Part shown: piece by piece, positions 1 to 7,643 of the stretch
Position numbering within the stretch: position 1 is the first letter of the stretch
Layout: every line of letters begins with the position of its first letter
DNA from: DAIQON01 sp036787835
GTDB lineage: Bacteria; Patescibacteriota; Saccharimonadia; Saccharimonadales; UBA4665
NCBI GenBank assembly: GCA_036787835.1
Contig: DAIQON010000021.1
Coordinates: forward strand, 1 to 16,656
Reading direction: 5' to 3'
Length of the DNA: 16,656 nt
Notes under the pieces: generated by a model
The model's database searches: none
Told to the model about the DNA's origin: nothing
The model's input: the letters and a program-made list of their open reading frames with translations, nothing else
Position numbers and translations under genes: made by a program

Positions 1-3
1 ACT

Positions 4-55
4 TTCACTCCTTTCTAGTTTAGTGAATGTGTCCAAGATGTATGGTGGCTCAATA
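4..55. repeat. Left copy of the terminal inverted repeat
   Basis: These 52 bases are the exact reverse complement of 16605-16656. Inside lies a short inverted repeat, TTCACT (4-9) against AGTGAA (22-27). Read on the minus strand, out of the window, it contains the Shine-Dalgarno AAAGGAG (8-14 on the plus strand), so it looks like the 5' leader of a gene starting just outside. A TTGACA-like -35 (minus strand, 59-64) lies just inside the repeat border. The repeat could be the edge of a longer inverted duplication, a true element end, or a k-mer overlap left at contig ends by assembly. Confidence 0.9.
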
Positions 56-113
56 GTCTGTCAATGCTACACGTAGTCAGGAGTTTGGCTTGCAAACTTA
101 TCTAAGAGAAGTG

Positions 114-467
114 TTAGGAGCTTGCCTGTACGCTCGCTTGAAAAGGAGATACTGCTTCGCTCTCTATATATACAGCAGTCTCCTGAAAATCTATACTAGT
201 TCTTCCAAGAGCCTCTAGACCTCTAACTATCTCTTTGCCGTATTTTATGGCATCTTGACCTGCGGTTGGGACTTGAACTAAGTCATATGGTCCGTCGCTG
301 TCTTCACGTGGCCGAACTAAGCCTCCGTTTAAAACTCCAGTACAGCCCAAATAGTGTCTTTCCTCGGTAGTCATTGGAGGTCTTATTCCAATTACTCTTA
401 CTCTTTCATTAACGCCAACTACAACTGTGCTAGTTTGCTTCTCTTGAGGTGTTGTATTTCCAAACAT
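114..467 (-). CDS. Hypothetical 117-residue protein, last gene of the nucleoside hydrolase operon
   Basis: I do not recognise this protein. It is soluble, with no signal peptide or membrane segment. Its middle (about residues 17-50) alternates short beta-type stretches with a Gly-Cys-Thr-Gly-Val turn, vaguely like a small SH3/KOW-type barrel, but this is only an impression. A clear Shine-Dalgarno (AAGGAG, 5 nt before ATG) supports the start at 467. It lies 28 bases downstream of the RbsD-like gene in the same direction and is probably translated from the same mRNA. The stop is TAA, followed by about 110 bases without genes up to the inverted repeat. Confidence 0.7.
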   Translation of the reverse strand: MFGNTTPQEKQTSTVVVGVNERVRVIGIRPPMTTEERHYLGCTGVLNGGLVRPREDSDGPYDLVQVPTAGQDAIKYGKEIVRGLEALGRTSIDFQETAVYIESEAVSPFQASVQASS

Positions 468-495
468 GAGGACTCCTTATACTAAACGGTCAATT

Positions 496-984
496 TTAAA
501 AATCCGATATTTCGCGGCAAAATTGTGAGTGGCCAACAATGAAAGTTGCACAGGCATAAGGTCTATCGTCAGGTGTACGAACGACGATTTGTCTTTGACC
601 TGCTTCTGGGGCAATCAGGCTTTTAAATCCATCTTCACCTAGTCTTGGGATTGGCTCAGAAAAGTCTTGTTCAGTGATGTCTATAGTGGGGTCTATAGAC
701 AGGTCTGTAACCAGCTGTCCAAATTCAACTAGGGCTAGTGTAGCCTCTTCACGTTCATCATCCACATCAGGTGCCATGAATGTTATTAGACCTTCATGTC
801 GGACAAGTTTTAAACATGACCTAAGAGCCTGAGGCGATGTTCTCCCGCGGTAATCCACGACTCGCTGTCTACTACTGTCAATGTCTAAGGATCGGTCGGC
901 GATTATTATACGACTACCATGGCCTGCTTCTTCAAGCGCCCACATCATTCTTCCAGGGACATCTTCAAAATGTTTAATTGGCAT
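496..984 (-). CDS. RbsD/FucU-like sugar mutarotase
   Basis: This probably encodes a member of the RbsD/FucU family, cytosolic enzymes that interconvert cyclic forms of ribose or fucose, for example beta-pyranose to beta-furanose. The N-terminal motif GHGS (residues 21-24) followed by IIIAD gives His22 and Asp30, the same 8-residue spacing as His20/Asp28 of E. coli RbsD. Near the C-terminus, VVRTPDDRPYA matches the family's conserved end around Tyr143. The usual Asn two residues after that Tyr is Cys145 here, so activity or substrate may differ. Length (162) is slightly above the usual 140-150. It sits in an operon with a nucleoside hydrolase, which releases free ribose, so ribose is the natural substrate guess. 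No Shine-Dalgarno is visible before the ATG. A weak -10-like TAAAGT lies 9 nt upstream. Confidence 0.72.
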   Translation of the reverse strand: MPIKHFEDVPGRMMWALEEAGHGSRIIIADRSLDIDSSRQRVVDYRGRTSPQALRSCLKLVRHEGLITFMAPDVDDEREEATLALVEFGQLVTDLSIDPTIDITEQDFSEPIPRLGEDGFKSLIAPEAGQRQIVVRTPDDRPYACATFIVGHSQFCREISDF

Positions 985-1067
985 AATGGGACTACTTTAC
1001 ACTAACAACATATATTTGTCAAACCTCAATACTTTTAACTTAGATCTGTTTTTAGGGTTTTATTTAA

Positions 1068-1709
1068 CTATCCTTGAACCTGTAATCTTGTTGCCATATA
1101 TTCTCTTAGCGCTATATGTGGGACAATTTGCAACTTTTCTGTTGTTGCCACAGCTTGTGTTGGATAAAGGTCCTGTATGTCTGTAAAAGTGTGTAGAACT
1201 ACTGGCCCGCCGGAGTTTAGTTTAGATATATATAATGCATCCTCCTCAAGTAAGCCGTTGGCCCTGACCATAAAATGTAGTGGATAGTCAAACTTAACAA
1301 AATCAGGGTCAGCTGGGTGCCGATCACCAATAAAAACTATTTTACCCATTCCTACCTTTGGTTCTTGAGTGAAGCCGTGTTCCTCAGAGTAAGTAAAAGT
1401 TAAATCTCCAGACTTTATAGTATTAAGCCCAAAACCGAACGGTATGTTATCAAAGGATATTCCCTGTTCACAGGCTAGGGCAAAAACGGCCCAGTCATGG
1501 CCCAGCCTTGCACGTTTAGCAAGATCTGAATTAAATTCGAGCATCATTTGTAGAACTTGAGTAGAAAAAAGATGTTCCTTGCCTTCTACAACTACCTCTG
1601 TCATAGGAGCTTGTATGGTAGAGGCTCCTACACTAAAATCGGCCGGTAGGTAAACCCTAGCCTCAGTTCCGATGTGTGGATTCTTAATGGTTGATTCTAC
1701 AAACTGCAT
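1068..1709 (-). CDS. Hypothetical protein coupled to the nucleoside hydrolase
   Basis: The family is not recognised. The protein is soluble, about 213 residues from the ATG at 1709. A GTG at 1730 would add seven residues and overlap the end of the upstream gene by 14 bases. I prefer 1709 because AGGA lies 10 nt before it, inside the last codons of the hydrolase gene, whose TAG (1717-1719) sits just upstream. Either way, translation looks coupled to the hydrolase. The middle is helical and rich in charged residues (EFNSDLAKRARLGHDW), and the second half looks beta-rich. No phosphoribosyltransferase PRPP loop, P-loop or sugar-kinase motif is visible. Its place between hydrolase and mutarotase suggests a role in handling the base or the ribose, but nothing in the sequence proves it. 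Confidence 0.72.
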   Translation of the reverse strand: MQFVESTIKNPHIGTEARVYLPADFSVGASTIQAPMTEVVVEGKEHLFSTQVLQMMLEFNSDLAKRARLGHDWAVFALACEQGISFDNIPFGFGLNTIKSGDLTFTYSEEHGFTQEPKVGMGKIVFIGDRHPADPDFVKFDYPLHFMVRANGLLEEDALYISKLNSGGPVVLHTFTDIQDLYPTQAVATTEKLQIVPHIALREYMATRLQVQG

Positions 1710-1716
1710 CAGAGGT

Positions 1717-2715
1717 CTATCCTGTAGCACCAGAGTTTAAGGCGATTTTTATTTTAGCAATAAGTTCTTCTTCTATTGCCTTGGCGCTTACAAGCCCTGG
1801 GTCTTCAGCGCTCATACCAATTAGTGCGTGATGGCCCACCCTAGTAGGAGTGAAGTGCTCAGGATGAGCTATTGCCATGGCAACAAGTGCATCATAAGGT
1901 CTTGAGATAATGTTTAGTTGGTCGACGTTCCCAGGCTCGATGTTAAACAGCCGGGTGAAGGTGCCGGGCGCTCTAACGGCAAAGTTTCTTAGACCACTAA
2001 TGGCGTGTTGGTTTAAGTATCTACCTGCCTGGTTGCCTGATGATTCAAAGTCATTAAAATCATTCCTGCTTAGCGAGACTGGGTAGGCTGCGTGTTTGCC
2101 AACCAGGGTGAATGGAATAAGTCTTTGTAGCCCAAACAAAATATCTGCTGCTTCAAGGTCTACTTCAATATTGTAGGCTTCCGGGTCAGGAATAATCAGC
2201 CCATTCCTACCAACTTCTGCCTGTCCTTGAATAAATAAGCCGCCAATAGTGGAGAATTCTTCCCGGTGCGTCTGGGCAACTTTTGCTAGGTCAGTTAACG
2301 GCGCTAAGGCCGCTATTTTAAGAGCTGGACCATATTTTGAAATAGCCCCCATAACGATATCTTCAGCACTAGGGAAACACTCAATTAAGCCCCCGCCTTC
2401 ATAGGTAGTGCCAATGAGCGTATGGTCTCTTAGGTATTTGGTCAGTAGTTCATCTTCCATGCCAATTGGGAAAATCGATCCGACGCCGATAGGTACTTCT
2501 GGTTGTTCTAGATGGGCCATAAAGGCACGGGCAATCGTAGCTCTACGATCAGGGATTGTATGAGTAGTGACTATACCAACGACTTCAGTATTATCTGATC
2601 CCGTTAGGTATGCTAGGGCCTCTGCGTCATCAACGTCACGTCCTAAATCTGTATAGACGAGAACTGGGGTACGTTCAGCCGCTATAGCTGAAGTTGATTG
2701 TTCTAGGCCTGCCAT
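1717..2715 (-). CDS. Inosine/uridine-preferring nucleoside hydrolase family protein
   Basis: This is an N-ribohydrolase-type protein (332 aa, normal for the family) that would split nucleosides into free base and ribose in the cytosol. The calcium-binding signature is at residues 21-34 (YTDLGRDVDDAEAL), matching the DxGxDxDD variant of the family. The middle motif AYNIEVDLEAADI corresponds to the conserved [EF]NxxxDPEAA region. The C-terminal YDALVAMA matches the conserved HDPLAVA stretch, with Asp kept but the His replaced by Tyr, so leaving-group or substrate preference may be altered. The start is supported by AAAGGAGCT upstream of ATG. It is the first gene of the operon and is preceded by a strong promoter at 2765-2793, giving a leader of roughly 43 nt. 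The precise substrate cannot be read from the sequence. Confidence 0.88.
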   Translation of the reverse strand: MAGLEQSTSAIAAERTPVLVYTDLGRDVDDAEALAYLTGSDNTEVVGIVTTHTIPDRRATIARAFMAHLEQPEVPIGVGSIFPIGMEDELLTKYLRDHTLIGTTYEGGGLIECFPSAEDIVMGAISKYGPALKIAALAPLTDLAKVAQTHREEFSTIGGLFIQGQAEVGRNGLIIPDPEAYNIEVDLEAADILFGLQRLIPFTLVGKHAAYPVSLSRNDFNDFESSGNQAGRYLNQHAISGLRNFAVRAPGTFTRLFNIEPGNVDQLNIISRPYDALVAMAIAHPEHFTPTRVGHHALIGMSAEDPGLVSAKAIEEELIAKIKIALNSGATG

Positions 2716-2764
2716 AATTAAAAGCTCCTTTAGCTATGATTACTCACCCCTGATATTTATAGAT

Positions 2765-2793
2765 ATATTAACATAAAACACGATATATTTCAA
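2765..2793 (-). promoter_or_regulatory. Sigma70-type promoter of the nucleoside hydrolase operon
   Basis: On the minus strand there is a -35 TTGAAA (2788-2793), a 17-nt spacer and a -10 TAATAT (2765-2770). Transcription would begin near 2758, leaving a leader of about 43 nt that ends in a good Shine-Dalgarno. This contrasts with the leaderless neighbours. Confidence 0.75.
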
Positions 2794-2803
2794 AGACTAT
2801 TGT

Positions 2804-3385
2804 TTACTCTGCAAATTCTAGTTTTAATTTTTCGTAATTTTTCTTCGTTTTACGTCGAACTTCGTCAAAAGCAATTTTTTCGTGGTAATCTCGTTCAATT
2901 TTCTTGGCTGCCCAGCTTCTTTTTTCCTGATCAGTAAACTCATGCATCATATTGGCTGTTGAATAGGGATAAAAGTTGGTATCAAGATGGCCAAGTGCAT
3001 CAGCGGTAGACAGTACCTTCCCGACAATAGTTTTGGGTTTGATTCCATCATGGCAGCTGTGTAGCTTTATAGCATCGTCAACAACTATCGCTATTTGTTC
3101 ATCGTTAAATCCAGATAGCCTAAGTAATCTGCGTGCGATTTTTAGACTCTCTTCTTCATGATCCGGGTTAAACCTAGTCATTACACAGTCGGCGATATCG
3201 TGTAGCATTGCTGCTGCCCGACATAAATCGGTCGGTGCATCATATCGGCGTGATAGTTTTTCAGCATAGTCGGTGACTATGAAGACGTGGTTAGTATATA
3301 GCCAATCAGCCCAGCTAGCACGCTGAGGGTCTTTTTTTAGATAAAGACTCCGCACATCTTTTTCAAGCTTATCAATATCTGGCAT
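2804..3385 (-). CDS. HD-domain metal-dependent phosphohydrolase
   Basis: The HD-superfamily metal ligands are visible in order: His33 (TNHVFIV), His62-Asp63 (LHDIAD), His109/His112 in the following helix pair and Asp129 (STADALGH). Proteins of this family hydrolyse phosphomonoesters or nucleotides in the cytosol, but the substrate cannot be assigned. Length (193 aa) fits single-domain members. The C-terminal third is a basic helical tail (about 155-190). A -10-like TATTAT (3392-3397) ends 6 nt before the ATG and no Shine-Dalgarno exists, so the mRNA is predicted to be leaderless. It ends about 90 bases upstream of the hydrolase operon start and within 10 bases of that promoter, so a functional link to nucleotide salvage is possible but unproven. 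Confidence 0.85.
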   Translation of the reverse strand: MPDIDKLEKDVRSLYLKKDPQRASWADWLYTNHVFIVTDYAEKLSRRYDAPTDLCRAAAMLHDIADCVMTRFNPDHEEESLKIARRLLRLSGFNDEQIAIVVDDAIKLHSCHDGIKPKTIVGKVLSTADALGHLDTNFYPYSTANMMHEFTDQEKRSWAAKKIERDYHEKIAFDEVRRKTKKNYEKLKLEFAE

Positions 3386-3443
3386 TACTTAATAATAACA
3401 AAACGCACTTGTCGCCAAGCTAAATGTTTTTAATTTAGATGAG

Positions 3444-4052
3444 TTATTTTTTGGTTGACCAAATAGACGATTTGACTAACGTTTGTTTACCTTCGAGTAA
3501 CCAACGTCCTAATCGATTTATTGTTGGAACCGGAATTCCATAATAACCTCGGGCTGTAAATAGCGTTAGCTCTTCGGCACGGTGCTTTGCTAGTAGTGCA
3601 CTTCTCATAGTTGGATGTAGTAGTCCAGCATTAAAAAATCGTTCATCTAGGTCTGTTCGTGGTTGTCGAGGATTGGCATGACCTAAAACTGTCTCAGCTA
3701 TACCAAGTACCATATCGGCCGTATCAATTATCTGTGTAGTTTCTGCATCGTGTGGAGATAACACTGACACTGCAGCAAGCCGTACGCTTTCTTCATTTTT
3801 TGTAGATAAATTAGCAGCATCGCCATCCATCCCGGTACCGACAATCGGTAGTTCCGACATCCACTCCCCGAGTCTAGTGATGTTGTCATCGCCATATACG
3901 CTTATAACACTTGTGACGCCAGGGTCAATCTCTGAGGCTCGTTTGCTTATTCTGACATCACCTTCCATACCATAGCGAAAAGTAACAACATCAAGCTCGT
4001 CCATTAACTGTGCTTGACCTTCTGAGGTACGAAATCTTTGATGTGGAGGCAT
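3444..4052 (-). CDS. Hypothetical 202-residue protein
   Basis: I do not recognise a family. The protein is soluble, without a signal peptide or membrane helix. The N-terminal half is acidic and probably alpha/beta; the C-terminal quarter is basic and ends in Lys-Lys. There is a well-formed promoter directly upstream (-35 TTTACA, 17-nt spacer, extended -10 TGG-TATTCT) ending 7 nt before the ATG. This supports the start chosen and predicts a leaderless transcript. It is a single-gene unit, between an aldo/keto reductase and the HD hydrolase, all on the minus strand. Confidence 0.72.
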   Translation of the reverse strand: MPPHQRFRTSEGQAQLMDELDVVTFRYGMEGDVRISKRASEIDPGVTSVISVYGDDNITRLGEWMSELPIVGTGMDGDAANLSTKNEESVRLAAVSVLSPHDAETTQIIDTADMVLGIAETVLGHANPRQPRTDLDERFFNAGLLHPTMRSALLAKHRAEELTLFTARGYYGIPVPTINRLGRWLLEGKQTLVKSSIWSTKK

Positions 4053-4059
4053 GAAAAAT

Positions 4060-4088
4060 AGAATACCATAAATATGGGTTTATGTAAA
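4060..4088 (-). promoter_or_regulatory. Extended -10 promoter giving a leaderless mRNA
   Basis: Minus strand: -35 TTTACA (4083-4088), 17-nt spacer, and -10 TATTCT (4060-4065) preceded by TGG. The -10 ends 7 nt before the ATG at 4052, so the start site should fall at or within a base of the start codon. Confidence 0.7.
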
Positions 4089-4105
4089 CCTAGTATGAAT
4101 TCTTT

Positions 4106-4939
4106 TTATTGCTCTAAATAATCTCTACGGCCGGTAGTTATACCTTTGTGGGTAGAGCGAAGGGCCACTATGTTTTCCTTTGAAAGTTTTATATCCAGAG
4201 CAGACTTAATTTCGTCCCAATGCTGTTTGCTGCTAGCACGAAGTGTGAAAACAATGTTTTTGTAGCTATTTAGATAAGCAATCGCGACCTGGTATGGCGT
4301 AAGACCTAGCTGGCTAGCTATACTTACAAGTTTGGCGAAGGCGGCACTATTCTCTTTAAGGTCTACCAAAGTGCGGTAGCCTTGTATTGGTATATTATTT
4401 TTAACACAAAAATCATATGTTCCACTATCTAATACATCATCGTCAGTCAACGAGAATAGCACCTGGTTTAGGGCTATTGGTGCGTCGGATGTCTCAATCG
4501 CTAGCTTTAGTAGTCTGGGACCGAAGTTGCTAACGCCAACGCCGTGTATCTTACCTTCGCTTAAAAGCTTGTTAGAGGCTTTGAAAAAGTCATGCATGTC
4601 AAAGTTGGGATTTGGGGCATGGCAAACAAAGTAATCGAGATAATCGACCTTTAGCCGCTTCATACTATCTTCGCACCCTTTTAGTACCTCATCGTAGCTC
4701 AGTGCATTCTTACTTTGCTTAGTAAGTATTTGATAACTTGACCGTGGTCTATCTTTGAGTGTTTCACCTATAATTTCTTCGCATCTACCATTGGCATAGT
4801 TTTGGGCGGTATCGATTAAACTAATGCCGTTATCCAGCGCAGTAAGTATAACGGCTGCATCTTTAGCGTCGTCATTATTTGGGTCAGGATCTTTCGTCCC
4901 GCCAATCAGCCATGTTCCGAGGGCAATTTTTGCTACCAT
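4106..4939 (-). CDS. Aldo/keto reductase
   Basis: This is an NAD(P)H-dependent (beta/alpha)8-barrel oxidoreductase that reduces aldehydes or ketones in the cytosol. Counting from the second in-frame ATG (4939), the catalytic tetrad is complete: Asp43 and Tyr48 (LIDTAQNYANG), Lys74 (ILTKQ) and His107 (FVCHAP). The GVSNFGP motif near residue 138 is also typical. Length of about 277 residues is normal. A start at 4945 would add Met-Ile, but a -10-like TATCAT (4946-4951) ends 6 nt before 4939, so I prefer the inner ATG and a leaderless mRNA. The physiological substrate is unknown. Such enzymes commonly detoxify reactive carbonyls or reduce sugars. Confidence 0.9.
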   Translation of the reverse strand: MVAKIALGTWLIGGTKDPDPNNDDAKDAAVILTALDNGISLIDTAQNYANGRCEEIIGETLKDRPRSSYQILTKQSKNALSYDEVLKGCEDSMKRLKVDYLDYFVCHAPNPNFDMHDFFKASNKLLSEGKIHGVGVSNFGPRLLKLAIETSDAPIALNQVLFSLTDDDVLDSGTYDFCVKNNIPIQGYRTLVDLKENSAAFAKLVSIASQLGLTPYQVAIAYLNSYKNIVFTLRASSKQHWDEIKSALDIKLSKENIVALRSTHKGITTGRRDYLEQ

Positions 4940-4972
4940 TATCATATGATAGCAAACTGGAGCAGACTTAGC

Positions 4973-5419
4973 TTACTTGCCCTCCATTAGCTTCCAAAGC
5001 CTATACTTCTCTAGCCATGGTTCTAAATCTTTGGCTTCACGTTTCTGTCTCTCGGCAGTTGAACTTTCTATATTTTTATCTACCGAGTTTGTCAGCTGAT
5101 CTATGCGTTTAATAAGATATGGATCAGCTTTCAAAAAGCCTCGTTTAACGCCAAATATATGTAGTGTTTTAATACTGAAGAGATTTTTTTTGGCAAAGTT
5201 CCAGTCGAACTCTGCGGTTTCAGGCATACTACTGCTTATGGCTTGTGATATGTAGAAAAGAACGTCATTAGCGGCAGTTCTAAGGCGTCTATTTGTATTA
5301 AACTTTTCGTCTTGTAGATCGCCGAATTCATTATCAATTTTGTTGTAAACGTCCTCAGCAATACTAAATGCCGAGGTCCAAAGTTTATTTTTCGTTAAGT
5401 CACTTGATTTATCAGCCAT
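4973..5419 (-). CDS. Small helical protein, possibly four-helix-bundle type
   Basis: The 148 residues look almost entirely alpha-helical, with Trp14 followed by an amphipathic helix (AFSIAEDVYNKI), a second helix containing RRLRTAANDVLFYISQAI, and a charged C-terminal helix ending in EKYRLWKLMEGK. The order of helices is reminiscent of the S23/four-helix-bundle family, but the match is weak and the function is unknown. A -10-like TATTAT (5426-5431) ends 6 nt before the ATG, giving another predicted leaderless gene. The 136-base gap upstream separates it from the divergent membrane protein gene. Confidence 0.7.
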   Translation of the reverse strand: MADKSSDLTKNKLWTSAFSIAEDVYNKIDNEFGDLQDEKFNTNRRLRTAANDVLFYISQAISSSMPETAEFDWNFAKKNLFSIKTLHIFGVKRGFLKADPYLIKRIDQLTNSVDKNIESSTAERQKREAKDLEPWLEKYRLWKLMEGK

Positions 5420-5555
5420 AGGTAAATAATACTCTTAACTTGCAACTGATTCTATATACGGTAAGTTAATTCTCTGTCTGACGATAGGGGTGATCTGGTT
5501 TATCTACTATACTGCTTATGTAGCAAGCTAACGAAGATATAAAACTTAGTGATAT

Positions 5556-6599
5556 ATGAATAAACAAATAACTAGACGCGGAGTACAGATAGTTCTTGGT
5601 GTTCTATGGCTGCTTGATGGCGCCTTGCAGTCGCAGCACCAAATGTTTACCAGTAGCTTTGCCAATAACGTCATTGCACCAGCCGCACAAAATCAGCCAA
5701 TAATTATTAGCAGTCCAATGCATTTTGCTGTGCATCTTATTTTGCTGCATCCAGCTATTTTTAATGCTTGCTTTGCGCTGATTCAACTAGCGATCGGAGC
5801 CGCTATTTTATGGAAGAAAACTACCAGGTATGGCCTTATTGCATCAATAATTTGGGGGATATCAGTCTGGATTGGCGGTGAAGGCTTAGCTGGTATGGCT
5901 AGCGGGCATGCCACTTTGCTAATGGGAGCACCGGGCGCAGCGCTTCTTTACGCCATCTTGTCTTTTGGTGTTATGCCACTAAAACCAAAAGGAAAACAGC
6001 AAGATAATTACCCCGCCTATTGGTTAGTCTTAGTTTGGGCGATTCTCTGGATAGGTGGTTCAGTGTTTCAGTTATTGCCAGGGCAAAACTCGGTAATTGA
6101 GGTAAGCGATATGGTATCTGGAATGTCTGTTGGTGCTCCCAGCTGGTTAGCATCTTTAGATAACCACGCTGCAAGTGCAATTAACGGGCTTGGTCGGTCA
6201 ACTGGTTCAATGTCTTCAGCTCATAGCATAACTTCACAAGTGACAATACCGTCGATGGCAGGAATGCATATGCAGCTACATCGGGCAGCACCACAAACGC
6301 ATAATGGCTACTGGTTTATACTGCTTGTGGTGTTCATTCAGCTGTTGATTGGCGTAGGAGTGCTCTATAAAGGGCGTTGGCGAAAAGCTGCAATTGGCGT
6401 CGGCATAGTAGCTGCTCTAATATATTGGGTCATTGGTCAAAGTTTAGGTGGATATTACAGTGGTTTAGCAACCGATCCTAATTCAGGACCACTTATTGTT
6501 CTCTTAGGCATCGCTGTACTTGGCTGTAATGATTTAGACAATAAACTAAGCCAGCTCTATAGAAAAGCTGAATATTTACTAGTTGGTAAGAACTCTTAA
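5556..6599 (+). CDS. Multi-pass integral membrane protein, Actinobacteria-like
   Basis: The protein (347 aa) has a first membrane segment at about residues 10-25, further segments at about 58-85, 93-110 and 120-140, one near 155-172, and a C-terminal group between about 252 and 325. Between the halves lies a Met/His/Ser-rich loop of about 80 residues (MAGMHMQLHRAA near its end), probably outside the membrane. The N-terminal half, with LWLLDGALQ, MFTSSFANNVIAP, IWGISVWIGGEGLAG and GAPGAALLYA, closely resembles an uncharacterised membrane protein I know from Streptomyces and mycobacteria. Function is unknown. Met/His content would fit metal handling but this is a guess. No Shine-Dalgarno precedes the ATG. 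A TATAAA (5538-5543) 12 nt upstream suggests a very short leader. It is on the opposite strand from its neighbours, which fits acquisition. Confidence 0.85.
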   Translation: MNKQITRRGVQIVLGVLWLLDGALQSQHQMFTSSFANNVIAPAAQNQPIIISSPMHFAVHLILLHPAIFNACFALIQLAIGAAILWKKTTRYGLIASIIWGISVWIGGEGLAGMASGHATLLMGAPGAALLYAILSFGVMPLKPKGKQQDNYPAYWLVLVWAILWIGGSVFQLLPGQNSVIEVSDMVSGMSVGAPSWLASLDNHAASAINGLGRSTGSMSSAHSITSQVTIPSMAGMHMQLHRAAPQTHNGYWFILLVVFIQLLIGVGVLYKGRWRKAAIGVGIVAALIYWVIGQSLGGYYSGLATDPNSGPLIVLLGIAVLGCNDLDNKLSQLYRKAEYLLVGKNS

Positions 6600-6619
6600 A
6601 AAACTAGGCGAAGCGATGT

Positions 6620-7564
6620 CTAAGCAGCTGCTCTTCTCTTTTTTCCAGTGTGCCCAGTATGTGCAAACGATCGATCGATTAAGTCCGGAACGTAAGTCGG
6701 ATCCTGGCCGATATCTTTTAGATGCCCTATACCTTGCCTTATAAATTCCGGATCCCTAATTGACGAAAGCAAAATTATTCCAAGATAACGATCGACTACC
6801 TCGGTTGGTGGAATGTGACCACTCTCTTGCTTGATTCTGTATAAGTAGCCTCTTAGACTTCTTTCGCTTGGAAGTTGCCTGTCAGGTTTACGACGTTCTA
6901 GGATGCCAATTTTTATAAGTTTTGTCACATGCCTGCGAACTACCCTTTCAGCTATACCAACTTCCTGCGTTGCAACGAGAAGATCTGGCGCAGGCATCCA
7001 TTCTACAGAGGCATGTTGCCAAAGGGCAGTAAGAATTTTAATCCTAGCTTCAATTGACCCGGTACCTTTTTTAACCTCAACGTCTTCAGCCTCATTGTCT
7101 TTTTCTGGAATATCACTCTTCTTCCCAGGAAGTTTTTTAGGGCTTAGATTTTCACCAATTAAGCGTCTCAAGGGCACATTCGTATCTACTGCTAAATTAA
7201 TAAGATGTCCGCCCATCGCGGCCGATACATCATGACCATCTGTTGAAAGAACTGCTCGAAAATTACCACGTTCTCCTACAACCCTAACAAACTGATCATC
7301 CATTTCTTGTACTACTCTGATTATATGCCCACGGTTTATGTGCCCCGTAGTGACTGAACGAGGCTCACTGCCATCACATGCGTCGTGAAGGTCGGTTCTA
7401 ATCGTAGTCAAAGGCACTTCGTGGCCTTGCACTAGAGATGCTTGGGTAAGTATCTTCAGCTCCGTATTGCTAGTAGCTATAGCACGAATAAGCATTTCTG
7501 ATTCGATGCGTTCTCTGCCTTGTGTAAATTCGGCTGCAGACCTTGGTGTTATTGTTTCAAACAT
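6620..7564 (-). CDS. Double winged-helix DNA-binding-type protein
   Basis: This 314-residue cytosolic protein has two probable helix-turn-helix regions joined by a charged linker. The N-terminal domain (about 20-140) contains IRAIATSNTELKILTQA followed by a helix and beta wing. The linker (about 141-168) is rich in Lys, Glu and Asp. The second domain (about 171-246) is a clear winged helix: RIKILTALWQHA, then AERVVRRHVTKLIKIGILERR as recognition helix and wing, ending in YLYRIK. The C-terminus is basic (GKKRRAAA). A transcription regulator or a plasmid-type replication/partition protein are both possible. It has a complete promoter (-35 TTGAAT, 17 nt, -10 TATAAT) ending 8 nt before the ATG and no Shine-Dalgarno. 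Downstream it is convergent with the membrane protein gene, 20 bases apart. Confidence 0.75.
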   Translation of the reverse strand: MFETITPRSAAEFTQGRERIESEMLIRAIATSNTELKILTQASLVQGHEVPLTTIRTDLHDACDGSEPRSVTTGHINRGHIIRVVQEMDDQFVRVVGERGNFRAVLSTDGHDVSAAMGGHLINLAVDTNVPLRRLIGENLSPKKLPGKKSDIPEKDNEAEDVEVKKGTGSIEARIKILTALWQHASVEWMPAPDLLVATQEVGIAERVVRRHVTKLIKIGILERRKPDRQLPSERSLRGYLYRIKQESGHIPPTEVVDRYLGIILLSSIRDPEFIRQGIGHLKDIGQDPTYVPDLIDRSFAHTGHTGKKRRAAA

Positions 7565-7572
7565 GAAAGAGT

Positions 7573-7601
7573 ATTATATAACATAAGTAAATAATATTCA
7601 A
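7573..7601 (-). promoter_or_regulatory. Consensus promoter of the winged-helix gene
   Basis: Minus strand: -35 TTGAAT (7596-7601), 17-nt spacer, perfect -10 TATAAT (7573-7578). The -10 ends 8 nt before ATG at 7564, so the mRNA has no room for a Shine-Dalgarno. Confidence 0.8.
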
Positions 7602-7643
7602 TATTACCTTTAGGCGACTATCCCCTCATAGCAAGTAAACGAA

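Noticed and set aside
881..1186. 101-codon plus-strand ORF
   Set aside because: It is antisense to two genes with recognised or coupled features, and has no start signals. Its hydrophobic composition comes from the reverse frame.
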